NCBI GenBank assembly: GCA_021299875.1
Contig: JAJTEW010000006.1
Span: forward strand, 1-64,000
Length of the DNA: 64,000 nt
Source of the DNA: Comamonadaceae bacterium
GTDB lineage: Bacteria; Pseudomonadota; Gammaproteobacteria; Burkholderiales; Burkholderiaceae_C
Reading direction: 5' to 3'
Below, one piece after another: positions 7,965-14,356 of the stretch. The translations under genes and the position numbers were made by a program. The stretch's first letter is position 1; every line of letters starts with the position of its first letter. The notes under the pieces are model-generated. The model did not search any database and was not told where the DNA came from. It saw only the letters and a list, made by a program, of their open reading frames with translations.

Positions 7965-9275
7965 TCAGTGCACCAGCACTGCGCCTGCGGTCTTGTGCGT
8001 GACGGTGTCCACCAGCACCAGTGCGCCCAGGACTCGCGATTGTTGGAAAGGCAGCGTCACCAAGGGCTCTTGCAAGGCCAGTGTGACGTGACCGATGGCG
8101 TTGGGGGGCAGCTCGGTGGCTTCCTCCTTGGCCAGCGTGTTCACGTTCAGACGGTGCTCCACGCGCTGCACTTTGGCCTTGACCCAGCGGTGACCGTGCA
8201 GGGCCCAATACACCCGGCCTGTGACCAAGGGCTCGTCGTCCATCCAGGCGATGGTGGTGCTGAGCTGGCGCTGGCCCTCAGGCGGACCTTCGGCGGCCAG
8301 CAGCCAATCGCCCCTTGACACATCCACTTCGCGGTCGAGCACGATGCCCGCACTGTGGCCCGCGGCTTGGCTTTGAGGCTGGCGCGTGGCTGAAAGCACC
8401 TGAGAGACCACCGCGGTCTGGCCGCTGGGAAAGACCTGGATGGTTTGGCCCGGCGCGATGCAGCCCGTGGCCACGCGGCCCCAAAACACACGGCGGCCTC
8501 GGGTGGTGACCCCGGAGTCGTGAAATTTTTCAACCCACTGCACCGGGAAACTGAAGGCCCCATCGGTCTCAGCAGGCGTGACAGGCAGGTTTTCGAGAGT
8601 GCTGAGAAGGCTCGGACCGGTGTAGCCACACCAGCCGGTTTGGGCATTGTTTTCCGTGGTCACCACGTTCCAGCCCTTGAGCGCCGACACGGGCACCATG
8701 GCGCTGACTTGGATGCCCGCTTCTTTGGCAAAGCGGTGCAAGGCATTGGCGATGTGGGTGTAGGCCAAGACGGGGTCGACCACGGCATCGAGTTTGTTGA
8801 TGGCAAACACGACAGATGGCACGCGCAGCAGGTTGACCAGCAGCGAATGGCGGCGGGTTTGCGGCAGCAGTTGCAGCTCGGGGTTGGCCCAGTCGAGCTT
8901 GATGGCGTCCACCAGCACCACGGCGGCGTCGGCGTTCGATGCGGCGGTGACCATGTTGCGGGTGTACTGCTCGTGGCCGGGTGCGTCGCCGATGATGAAC
9001 TTGCGCGAGGAGGTCGCGAAGTAGCGGTAGGCCACATCGATGGTGATGCCTTGCTCGCGCTCAGCGCTCAGGCCGTCGGTCAGCAGGGCCAGATCGGTTT
9101 CACCCGAACGTTGCACACCAGCCAGGTGGTCTTGCAGCACGGCTTTGGTGTCGACCAGCAGGCGGCCAATCAGCGTGCTTTTGCCGTCATCGACCGAGCC
9201 GCAGGTGATGAATCGCAACGCGGTTTGCGTGTTGCTTGCAGAGGACTTGGCGAAAAAGTGTTGTTCGGTATGCAT
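7965..9275 (-). CDS. cysN: Sulfate adenylyltransferase subunit 1 CysN
   Basis: CysN is the GTPase subunit that drives CysD to form adenosine 5'-phosphosulfate (APS) from ATP and sulfate. It is a translation-factor-like GTPase of 436 residues with the P-loop GSVDDGKST at about 26-34, DAPGHEQYTRNM near 97 and the G4 motif NKLD. Beta-barrel domains follow. There is no C-terminal APS-kinase domain, which fits an APS-reducing rather than PAPS-reducing pathway. It starts 16 bases after cysD. Confidence 0.95.
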   Translation of the reverse strand: MHTEQHFFAKSSASNTQTALRFITCGSVDDGKSTLIGRLLVDTKAVLQDHLAGVQRSGETDLALLTDGLSAEREQGITIDVAYRYFATSSRKFIIGDAPGHEQYTRNMVTAASNADAAVVLVDAIKLDWANPELQLLPQTRRHSLLVNLLRVPSVVFAINKLDAVVDPVLAYTHIANALHRFAKEAGIQVSAMVPVSALKGWNVVTTENNAQTGWCGYTGPSLLSTLENLPVTPAETDGAFSFPVQWVEKFHDSGVTTRGRRVFWGRVATGCIAPGQTIQVFPSGQTAVVSQVLSATRQPQSQAAGHSAGIVLDREVDVSRGDWLLAAEGPPEGQRQLSTTIAWMDDEPLVTGRVYWALHGHRWVKAKVQRVEHRLNVNTLAKEEATELPPNAIGHVTLALQEPLVTLPFQQSRVLGALVLVDTVTHKTAGAVLVH

Positions 9276-9291
9276 GTGGGGTTCCTTGTGA

Positions 9292-10242
9292 TCAGAAATA
9301 GCCGTCTTTTTTGCGCTTCTCCATCGACGCCTCAGACGTCTTGTCGTCCATGCGGGTCGCGCCGCGCTCGCTCACATCGGCGGCCAGCGTCTCGATCACG
9401 ATTTGCTCGGGCGTGGCGGCTGTGCTTTCCACTGGGCAGGTGCAGGTGATGTCGCCCACGGTGCGAAAGCGCACGTCGCGCACCACCACCGTTTCACCCT
9501 CTTTGGGCGGGGTCAACGCGGTCACGGGCACCAGCAGGCCCCGGCGGTCGACCACCTCACGCGGGTGGGTGTAATAAAGAGATGGCAGTGCAATGCGTTC
9601 GCGTGCAATGTATTGCCACACATCCAGCTCGGTCCAGTTGCTGATGGGGAACACACGAAAGTGCTCGCCCGGCTGCAGCTTGTGGTTGAACAAGGTCCAC
9701 AACTCGGGCCGCTGCGCTTTGGGTTGCCACTGGCCAAAGCCGTCTCGGTGGCTGAAGATGCGCTCTTTGGCACGGGCTTTTTCTTCATCTCGGCGGGCGC
9801 CGCCGATCAGCGCGTCAAAACGGAATTCTTCAATCGCTTCGAGCAGCGTGACCGATTGGTGCACGTTGCGGCTCTCCCCCGGATGGGCCAGACGCACGGT
9901 GCCGCGCTTCATCGAGTCTTCGACGCTGCGCACGATGAGTTCTGCACCCAGTTCTTGGGCTCGCGCGTCGCGAAAGTCGGTGACTTCCTCGAAGTTGTGC
10001 CCGGTGTCGATCATCAGGAGCGGGTAAGGAATGCGGCCGTTACCGGTGGGGCTGGTTTTGCCGCCGAAGGCTTTTTCGGCGCACTTGAGCAAGACCAGCG
10101 AATCCTTGCCCCCCGAAAACAGCAGGGTGGGGCGCTCAAAGGCGGCCGCGACTTCGCGCAGGATGAAGATGGTTTCTTCTTCCAGCGCATCCAGGTGCGC
10201 GTTGCTCAGGGTATGCCGTTCGGTGGGTGTGGTGGCGGTCAT
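9292..10242 (-). CDS. cysD: Sulfate adenylyltransferase subunit 2 CysD
   Basis: CysD is the catalytic ATP-sulfurylase subunit of the PP-loop superfamily. It has the PP-loop LLFSGGKDSLVLLKCAEKA near residue 42, then PLLMIDTGHNFEEV, IGGARRDEEKARAKER and FPISNWTELDVWQYI. I chose ATG at 10242 (MTATTPTERHTLSNAHLDAL), giving 316 residues; the longer frame back to 10692 runs through cysH and a repeat and is not credible. The ribosome site is weak (GAGAAA). A REPIN-like palindrome ends 18 bases before the start. Confidence 0.95.
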   Translation of the reverse strand: MTATTPTERHTLSNAHLDALEEETIFILREVAAAFERPTLLFSGGKDSLVLLKCAEKAFGGKTSPTGNGRIPYPLLMIDTGHNFEEVTDFRDARAQELGAELIVRSVEDSMKRGTVRLAHPGESRNVHQSVTLLEAIEEFRFDALIGGARRDEEKARAKERIFSHRDGFGQWQPKAQRPELWTLFNHKLQPGEHFRVFPISNWTELDVWQYIARERIALPSLYYTHPREVVDRRGLLVPVTALTPPKEGETVVVRDVRFRTVGDITCTCPVESTAATPEQIVIETLAADVSERGATRMDDKTSEASMEKRKKDGYF

Positions 10243-10260
10243 GGTTTTCTCATTTCTTTT

Positions 10261-10333
10261 GGAGGTGCCCACCCCTGTGGGCGGTGCTTCTTTTTTGGGG
10301 ATGGGGAATCGCCCACAGGGTGGGCTCCTACAG
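10261..10333. repeat. REPIN-like inverted repeat pair 1 (cysH-cysD gap)
   Basis: Two REP-like units in opposite orientation fill the gap. On the plus strand, GGAGGTGCCCACCCCTGTGG begins at 10261. On the minus strand, CTGTAGGAGCCCACCCTGTG reads from about 10333. Each unit is itself palindromic (CCCACC...GTGGGC), and the pair can form one long hairpin. The pattern resembles Pseudomonas REP units (GTAGGAG plus a short stem). No RAYT transposase is in the window. Confidence 0.75.
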
Positions 10334-10351
10334 GGATGGGTTCGACGGTTT

Positions 10352-11137
10352 TCAGGGCTTGACGTGCAGCCCGCACTCCTTGGCCGCCTCGTCCTCCCAC
10401 CACCAGCGCCCGGCGCGGAACTCTTCGCCCAGACTGATGGCGCGGGTGCAGGGGGCGCAGCCGATGCTCGGAAAGAACTGGTCGTGCAGCGGGTTGTAGT
10501 CCACCTGGTGCTCGGCGATGTAGTGCCACACATCGCCCCAGGTCCAGCGGGCCAGGGGGTTGAGTTTGCAAAGCCCTGCGCTGGGACTGGCCGGCATGAT
10601 CTGGTGGGCGGTCTGCCATTCACTTTGGTCGATGAGGGGCACCTCGGCACGGGCGCTGGATTGTTCTTGGCGCAAGCCGGTGATCCAGGCACGTTGACCT
10701 TTCAATGCGCGGGCCAGGGGAGCCATTTTTCGAACGCCGCAGCAGGCCTTGCGTTGCTCGATGCTTTGGTACATCGCGTCCTGGCCGTTTTGGCGCACGA
10801 ACTGCATGACCGATTCGTGAGCGGGGCGGTGCACCACAATGGGCGCACGCGAATGGGCCTGCGTGCGTTCCAGCAGGGCCAGGGTTTCGGTGTGCAGTGC
10901 GCCGGTCTCCAGCACAAACACCGGGATGTCCAATTGCAGCGCATTGATGAGGTGGGTGATCACCACATCTTCGGCGCCCAGGCTGGAGGCTTGGGTGACG
11001 GGTGCGAAATCGGCGGCGGCGTGTTGCAGCAGCGCTTGGGTCTCGGCCAACTTCAAGCCAAAGTCAGGGCTGGCTTTGGCGTGCAAGTCCCTGGCTTTGG
11101 CCGGGGCGTTACGAGGGGAAAAATGGCTGGAGGTCAT
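10352..11137 (-). CDS. cysH: Assimilatory APS reductase CysH (4Fe-4S type)
   Basis: This enzyme reduces APS to sulfite with thioredoxin or glutathione as donor. The 261-residue protein has two cysteine pairs, KACCGVRK near 132 and SIGCAPCTRAI near 226, which mark the iron-sulfur APS reductases and are absent from PAPS reductases such as E. coli CysH. Other family blocks are ASSLGAEDVVITHLI, VFVLETGALHTET, WITGLRQEQS and NPLARWTWGDVWHYI. I chose ATG at 11137 (MTSSHFSPRN). No clear Shine-Dalgarno site is visible, only an A-rich run after the repeat upstream. Confidence 0.94.
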   Translation of the reverse strand: MTSSHFSPRNAPAKARDLHAKASPDFGLKLAETQALLQHAAADFAPVTQASSLGAEDVVITHLINALQLDIPVFVLETGALHTETLALLERTQAHSRAPIVVHRPAHESVMQFVRQNGQDAMYQSIEQRKACCGVRKMAPLARALKGQRAWITGLRQEQSSARAEVPLIDQSEWQTAHQIMPASPSAGLCKLNPLARWTWGDVWHYIAEHQVDYNPLHDQFFPSIGCAPCTRAISLGEEFRAGRWWWEDEAAKECGLHVKP

Positions 11138-11149
11138 GGTCTTGTGTTT

Positions 11150-11226
11150 TTTGTAGAAGCCCACCCCGTGGGCGATGGTGCGTGGTCCATTGCGGGACAT
11201 CGCCCACAGGGGTGGGCTCCTAGAGG
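11150..11226. repeat. REPIN-like inverted repeat pair 2 (DUF934-cysH gap)
   Basis: The plus strand reads TGTAGAAGCCCACCCCGTGG then GCGATGG; the minus strand from about 11226 reads CCTCTAGGAGCCCACCCCTG then TGGGCGATG. The two units form a near-perfect inverted pair that ends 3 bases from the DUF934 stop and 12 bases from the cysH start. It is the best preserved of the three copies. Confidence 0.8.
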
Positions 11227-11229
11227 GTT

Positions 11230-11607
11230 TTAGGCCGCCTTGGCAAAGGGTGGTTCCGTTTCGACAGCAGAGCCTTGGTAAAAGCCAGCAAAGCGGTCGA
11301 ACTGGCGTTGCGCCGCAGAGGCGTCGACGCCTTCGCGCAGCACGGCCACATCAAAACCGGTGCGCTGCATGGGCACCAATTGGTCGATCAGCACGTCGCC
11401 TGTGGCCCGCAGTTCGCCCGCAAAGCCCAATCGGCGGCGCAACAAAAAGGCTTGGCTGTAGGCGCGGCCGTCGGTGAATTTGGGGAACTGCAGGTCGATG
11501 CGGGTCACGCCGCTCAGGTTGAGGGTGCGCGGGTCCACGTGGTTGGCCAAGGTGATGACCGTGGGCGATTCAACGGTTTGGTGTTCTTGGGCAGATAGGA
11601 TGAGCAT
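11230..11607 (-). CDS. DUF934 family protein in the sulfite reductase operon
   Basis: A 125-residue cytoplasmic protein with the features of DUF934: IDLQFPKFTDGRAYSQAFLL, RRRLGFAGELRATGDVLIDQ and QRTGFDVAVL. The family occurs almost always next to cysI/cysH in proteobacteria and is often labelled an oxidoreductase, but no reaction is established. I started it at ATG 11607 (MLILSAQEH); a longer form from 11634 would begin inside the upstream repeat. It lies between cysI and cysH, with a REPIN-like element on each side. Confidence 0.88.
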   Translation of the reverse strand: MLILSAQEHQTVESPTVITLANHVDPRTLNLSGVTRIDLQFPKFTDGRAYSQAFLLRRRLGFAGELRATGDVLIDQLVPMQRTGFDVAVLREGVDASAAQRQFDRFAGFYQGSAVETEPPFAKAA

Positions 11608-11620
11608 GGTCGGTCTTTTT

Positions 11621-11682
11621 TTTGAGGAGTCCACCCCGTGGGCGAAGGCCTGTGTACGTGGTCAGGGTGGGCTCCTACAAGG
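11621..11682. repeat. REPIN-like inverted repeat pair 3, degenerate (cysI-DUF934 gap)
   Basis: The plus strand has GAGGAGTCCACCCCGTGGGC then GAAGG. The minus strand from about 11682 has CTTGTAGGAGCCCACCCTGA, whose inner half is diverged. The pair fills the gap between the cysI stop (11689) and the DUF934 start (11607). Confidence 0.65.
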
Positions 11683-11688
11683 GGGGAT

Positions 11689-13506
11689 TCAGACAGTGGT
11701 TATTGGTGAAGGGTGGCGTGCCGAATGGGCTGCCGCTTTGAACGGGTCTTGGCCCACGCGGCGCAGGGTTTCAATGAAGTATTCGTGGCGGTCTTGGGCA
11801 GGTTGGCGAAGCGCTTTGTAGGTGTCCAGCACCGCTTCGATGACGTCGGGGACCTCGAGCGAAGAAAACGAGGGACCCACCACTTTGCCGGGTGTGGTGG
11901 GGCCTGAGAGCGCTTTGCCATCCGATCCGCCGAGCGTGACTTGGTACCACTCCTTGCCATCTTTGTCGACGCCCAAAATGCCGATGTGGCCCGAGTGGTG
12001 GTGACCACAGGAGTTGATGCAGCCGCTGATGTGGAAGTCGATGTGGCCCAGGTCGTGCAATTCGTCCAGATCTTGGTAACGCTCGGTGATGGCGGCGGCC
12101 AAGGGCAAGGAACGGGCATTGGCCAGGGCGCAATAGTCGCCGCCCGGGCAGGCGATCATGTCGGTCAAAAGGCCAATGTTGGGCTGGGCCAAGCCCAGGG
12201 CCTTGGCTTCAAGCCACAGGGCGTGCAACCGATCAAGACGCACCCAAGGCAGCACCAGGTTTTGGCTGTGTGTGACGCGGGCTTCGCCAGCCGAATAGCG
12301 TGCCACCAAGTCGGCTGCCGCTTCCAGTTGGTCTGCGCTGGCGTCGCCTGGGGCTTGCCCCGGGCGCTTGAACGACAGGCTGACGGCGCGCAGGGTCGGG
12401 TTTTGGTGCGGCTTGACGTTTTGTGCCATCCAGCGGGCAAAGGCCGGCTGTTGGGCCGCTTGGATGCCGATGTCGGCTTCAGCCTTGGCGAGCCCGTCGG
12501 CACTGGCTGCGGGCAAATCCATCTGGGGTGCTGCAAAGCAGGTGGCGACGCGGTCGAACTCGGCTTGTGGAATGGTGTGCAAGCCGCCGTCCTTGTCCAA
12601 GATGTCTTGGTACTCGGCCTCGACCTCGTCAAAATAGCGCTGGCCTTCGGCCCTCACCAAAATCTTGATGCGGGCCTTGTAAATGTTGTCGCGGCGGCCC
12701 CAGCGGTTGTATACGCGGATCACGGCTTCGAGGTAGTTCATGATCTGGTTCCAGGGCAAGAACTCGCGGATGACCGAGCCCACCGTGGGTGTGCGGCCCA
12801 TGCCGCCGCCCACTTGCACCTTGAAGCCCACTTCACCCGCCGCGTTTTTGACCATTTGCAGGCCCACGTCGTGCCAGCCAATGGCGGCGCGGTCTTCGGC
12901 TGCGCCGGTGATGGCGATCTTGAATTTACGCGGCAAAAAAGCGAACTCGGGGTGCAGCGTGCTCCACTGGCGGATCAACTCGGCGTAGGGGCGGGGATCG
13001 ACCACCTCGTCCACGGCCACACCGGCCAGCTCGTCGGTGGTGGTGTTACGGATGCAGTTGCCGCTGGTCTGGATGCCGTGCAGGTTCACTGTGGCCAGCA
13101 GGTCCATCACGTCGGCCGATTTGGCCAGCGGGATCCAGTTGAATTGCACGTTTTGGCGGGTGGTGAAGTGGCCAACGTTGGTGGTCAGTTTCGGTGAAAC
13201 CTTGGACGAAGGGCCGTCGATTTTGTCTTGCGTGGCTTGGGCATTGGCCAGCAAGGCGGCGTCGGGTGTGTCGTACTCGCGGGCGATTTGGGCCAGCACT
13301 TGGAGCTGGGGGGCCGAGATTTCGCCATAAGGCACCGCCACGCGCAGCATGGGGGCATAACGCTGCACGTACCAGCCGTTTTGCAGCCTCAGGGGCTTGA
13401 ACTCATCGGCACTCAGCTGGCCGGCCTGAAAGCGCTCGAGCTGGTCACGGTGTTGGGCGGCACGGGCGCGCACGAACTGGTGGTCAAATTCGGTGTACTG
13501 GTACAT
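11689..13506 (-). CDS. cysI: Sulfite reductase hemoprotein CysI (single-subunit, ferredoxin-type)
   Basis: CysI reduces sulfite to sulfide with six electrons at a siroheme-[4Fe-4S] centre. The 605-residue nitrite/sulfite reductase has the cluster ligands in ACPGGDYCALA (about 453-459) and HISGCINSCGHHHSGHIG (about 494-498). Sirohaem-binding arginines are expected around TSGNCIRNTTTDELAG and HSQNLVLPWVRL. No cysJ follows. Electrons are more likely supplied by the FdxA/ferredoxin-reductase genes at the far end of the same gene run. It is the first gene of the minus-strand series. Its leader holds a terminator-like hairpin only 12 bases before the start codon. Confidence 0.92.
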   Translation of the reverse strand: MYQYTEFDHQFVRARAAQHRDQLERFQAGQLSADEFKPLRLQNGWYVQRYAPMLRVAVPYGEISAPQLQVLAQIAREYDTPDAALLANAQATQDKIDGPSSKVSPKLTTNVGHFTTRQNVQFNWIPLAKSADVMDLLATVNLHGIQTSGNCIRNTTTDELAGVAVDEVVDPRPYAELIRQWSTLHPEFAFLPRKFKIAITGAAEDRAAIGWHDVGLQMVKNAAGEVGFKVQVGGGMGRTPTVGSVIREFLPWNQIMNYLEAVIRVYNRWGRRDNIYKARIKILVRAEGQRYFDEVEAEYQDILDKDGGLHTIPQAEFDRVATCFAAPQMDLPAASADGLAKAEADIGIQAAQQPAFARWMAQNVKPHQNPTLRAVSLSFKRPGQAPGDASADQLEAAADLVARYSAGEARVTHSQNLVLPWVRLDRLHALWLEAKALGLAQPNIGLLTDMIACPGGDYCALANARSLPLAAAITERYQDLDELHDLGHIDFHISGCINSCGHHHSGHIGILGVDKDGKEWYQVTLGGSDGKALSGPTTPGKVVGPSFSSLEVPDVIEAVLDTYKALRQPAQDRHEYFIETLRRVGQDPFKAAAHSARHPSPITTV

Positions 13507-13518
13507 GGTGGGTGATGC

Positions 13519-13554
13519 AAAAAAGCCGTGGCCGTCTCGCCGACAGGGCCACGG
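13519..13554 (-). promoter_or_regulatory. Terminator-like hairpin in the cysI leader (candidate attenuator)
   Basis: On the minus strand, CCGTGGCC pairs perfectly with GGCCACGG around a 13-base loop that can itself pair GTC with GAC. CTTTTTTG follows and the cysI ATG comes 12 bases later. An upstream leader segment CGACAG (13564-13569) is complementary to CTGTCG in the loop (13541-13546), so an alternative antiterminator pairing is possible. The stem and U-tract are seen; attenuation is inferred. Confidence 0.5.
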
Positions 13555-13590
13555 AGTGTCACGCTGTCGTTGGGGCGATCGAAAGCCCTG

Positions 13591-13618
13591 AATGTAGGCA
13601 ACTCTTATTCCAAAACAA
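13591..13618 (-). promoter_or_regulatory. Possible cysI promoter
   Basis: The minus strand has TTGTTT, a 16-base spacer and TACATT, ending about 85 bases before the cysI ATG. The match to sigma-70 boxes is moderate. It would start transcription upstream of the leader hairpin. Confidence 0.35.
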
Positions 13619-13738
13619 ACGACTTTTTAGTTGGGCTCATATTCTTTTGATGCATAAGAGCGGCTTGTGCACCGCTGCTGAGCAGGTGGTTTTGAGCGCC
13701 ATGCGGGTCTGGGCCACGCTTTGTGCAGCTGGTCAGCG

Positions 13739-13767
13739 CCATTGGCCGACTTGTTTCGGGCTATAAT
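13739..13767 (+). promoter_or_regulatory. rpsO promoter
   Basis: A perfect TATAAT -10 box lies at 13762-13767. The -35 region at the standard 17-base spacing (CCATTG) is poor. Transcription would begin near 13774, about 108 bases before the rpsO ATG. Confidence 0.55.
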
Positions 13768-13881
13768 CGACCTGTTTTGCGACTTGCAGAACGCACGCCA
13801 TCCGCTTTTCCGGCAGTTGGCGCAAGTCATTGACCCGCCCAAATCCTTCACCGGACGCCAGCGAAACAACAAGGAAACACC

Positions 13882-14148
13882 ATGATTGCATCCTCCATCA
13901 AGGCCGAGGTCGTCAAAGCCAACGCACGCGCTGCCAACGACACCGGGTCCCCCGAAGTCCAGGTGGCGTTGCTGACAGCCCGCATCAACGAGCTGACACC
14001 CCACTTCAAAACACACGCCAAAGACCATCACGGTCGCCGCGGTTTGCTGCGCATGGTGAGCCGTCGCCGCAAGCTGCTGGACTACCTCAAGTCCCGTGAT
14101 GCAGACCGTTACGTTGCACTGATCGCCAAACTTGGCCTGCGCAAGTAA
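13882..14148 (+). CDS. rpsO: 30S ribosomal protein S15
   Basis: S15 binds 16S rRNA early in assembly of the small-subunit platform. The 88-residue length is normal. The conserved core is present: [48 protein letters not shown] and [24 protein letters not shown] precedes the ATG. The rpsO-pnp order is widely conserved; here a strong terminator separates the two genes. Confidence 0.98.
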   Translation: MIASSIKAEVVKANARAANDTGSPEVQVALLTARINELTPHFKTHAKDHHGRRGLLRMVSRRRKLLDYLKSRDADRYVALIAKLGLRK

Positions 14149-14163
14149 TCGTCTCTCCAGATG

Positions 14164-14212
14164 AAAAGCGCCTGAGTTAGTTCACTAGCTCAGGCGCTTT
14201 ATTCTTTTTTTC
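14164..14212 (+). terminator. Intrinsic terminator after rpsO
   Basis: A 12-base perfect stem, AAGCGCCTGAG extended by flanking A/T pairs and its complement CTCAGGCGCTT, is followed by ATTCTTTTTTTCT. It begins 16 bases after the rpsO stop. Some read-through into pnp is likely, as in other bacteria. Confidence 0.9.
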
Positions 14213-14245
14213 TTCGGAATTTGACAGGGCGATCTCGCGCTGTGT

Positions 14246-14283
14246 CATTCCACAAGGCTTTGAATGCAAGGTTTTGTGGAATG
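14246..14283 (+). promoter_or_regulatory. Stem-loop in the pnp leader
   Basis: CATTCCACAA pairs perfectly with TTGTGGAATG around an 18-base loop, 73 bases before the pnp ATG. A TTGACA hexamer at 14221 may be the -35 of a pnp promoter, although the -10 at correct spacing is poor. In E. coli a leader hairpin cut by RNase III mediates pnp autoregulation; this element is in the matching place. Function is inferred. Confidence 0.5.
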
Positions 14284-14356
14284 GCATCGAGTTCAGAGCG
14301 TCAAATCCGGGCCCACAGTGCAGCCTCATGCGCTTTTGTTTTCAGGAGTTCTGAAC

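Larger units (their letters stand above)
13507..13881. other. 375-base divergent regulatory region between cysI and rpsO
   Basis: No credible gene is seen here. From the cysI side it holds a terminator-like hairpin (13519-13554), a possible minus-strand promoter (13591-13618) and a widely spaced CTCTTAT / ATAAGAG pair (about 13602-13608 and 13654-13660) that could bind a sulfur regulator such as CysB. From the rpsO side it holds a strong -10 box (13762-13767) and a transcribed leader. The CysB link is a guess from the gene downstream. Confidence 0.5.
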
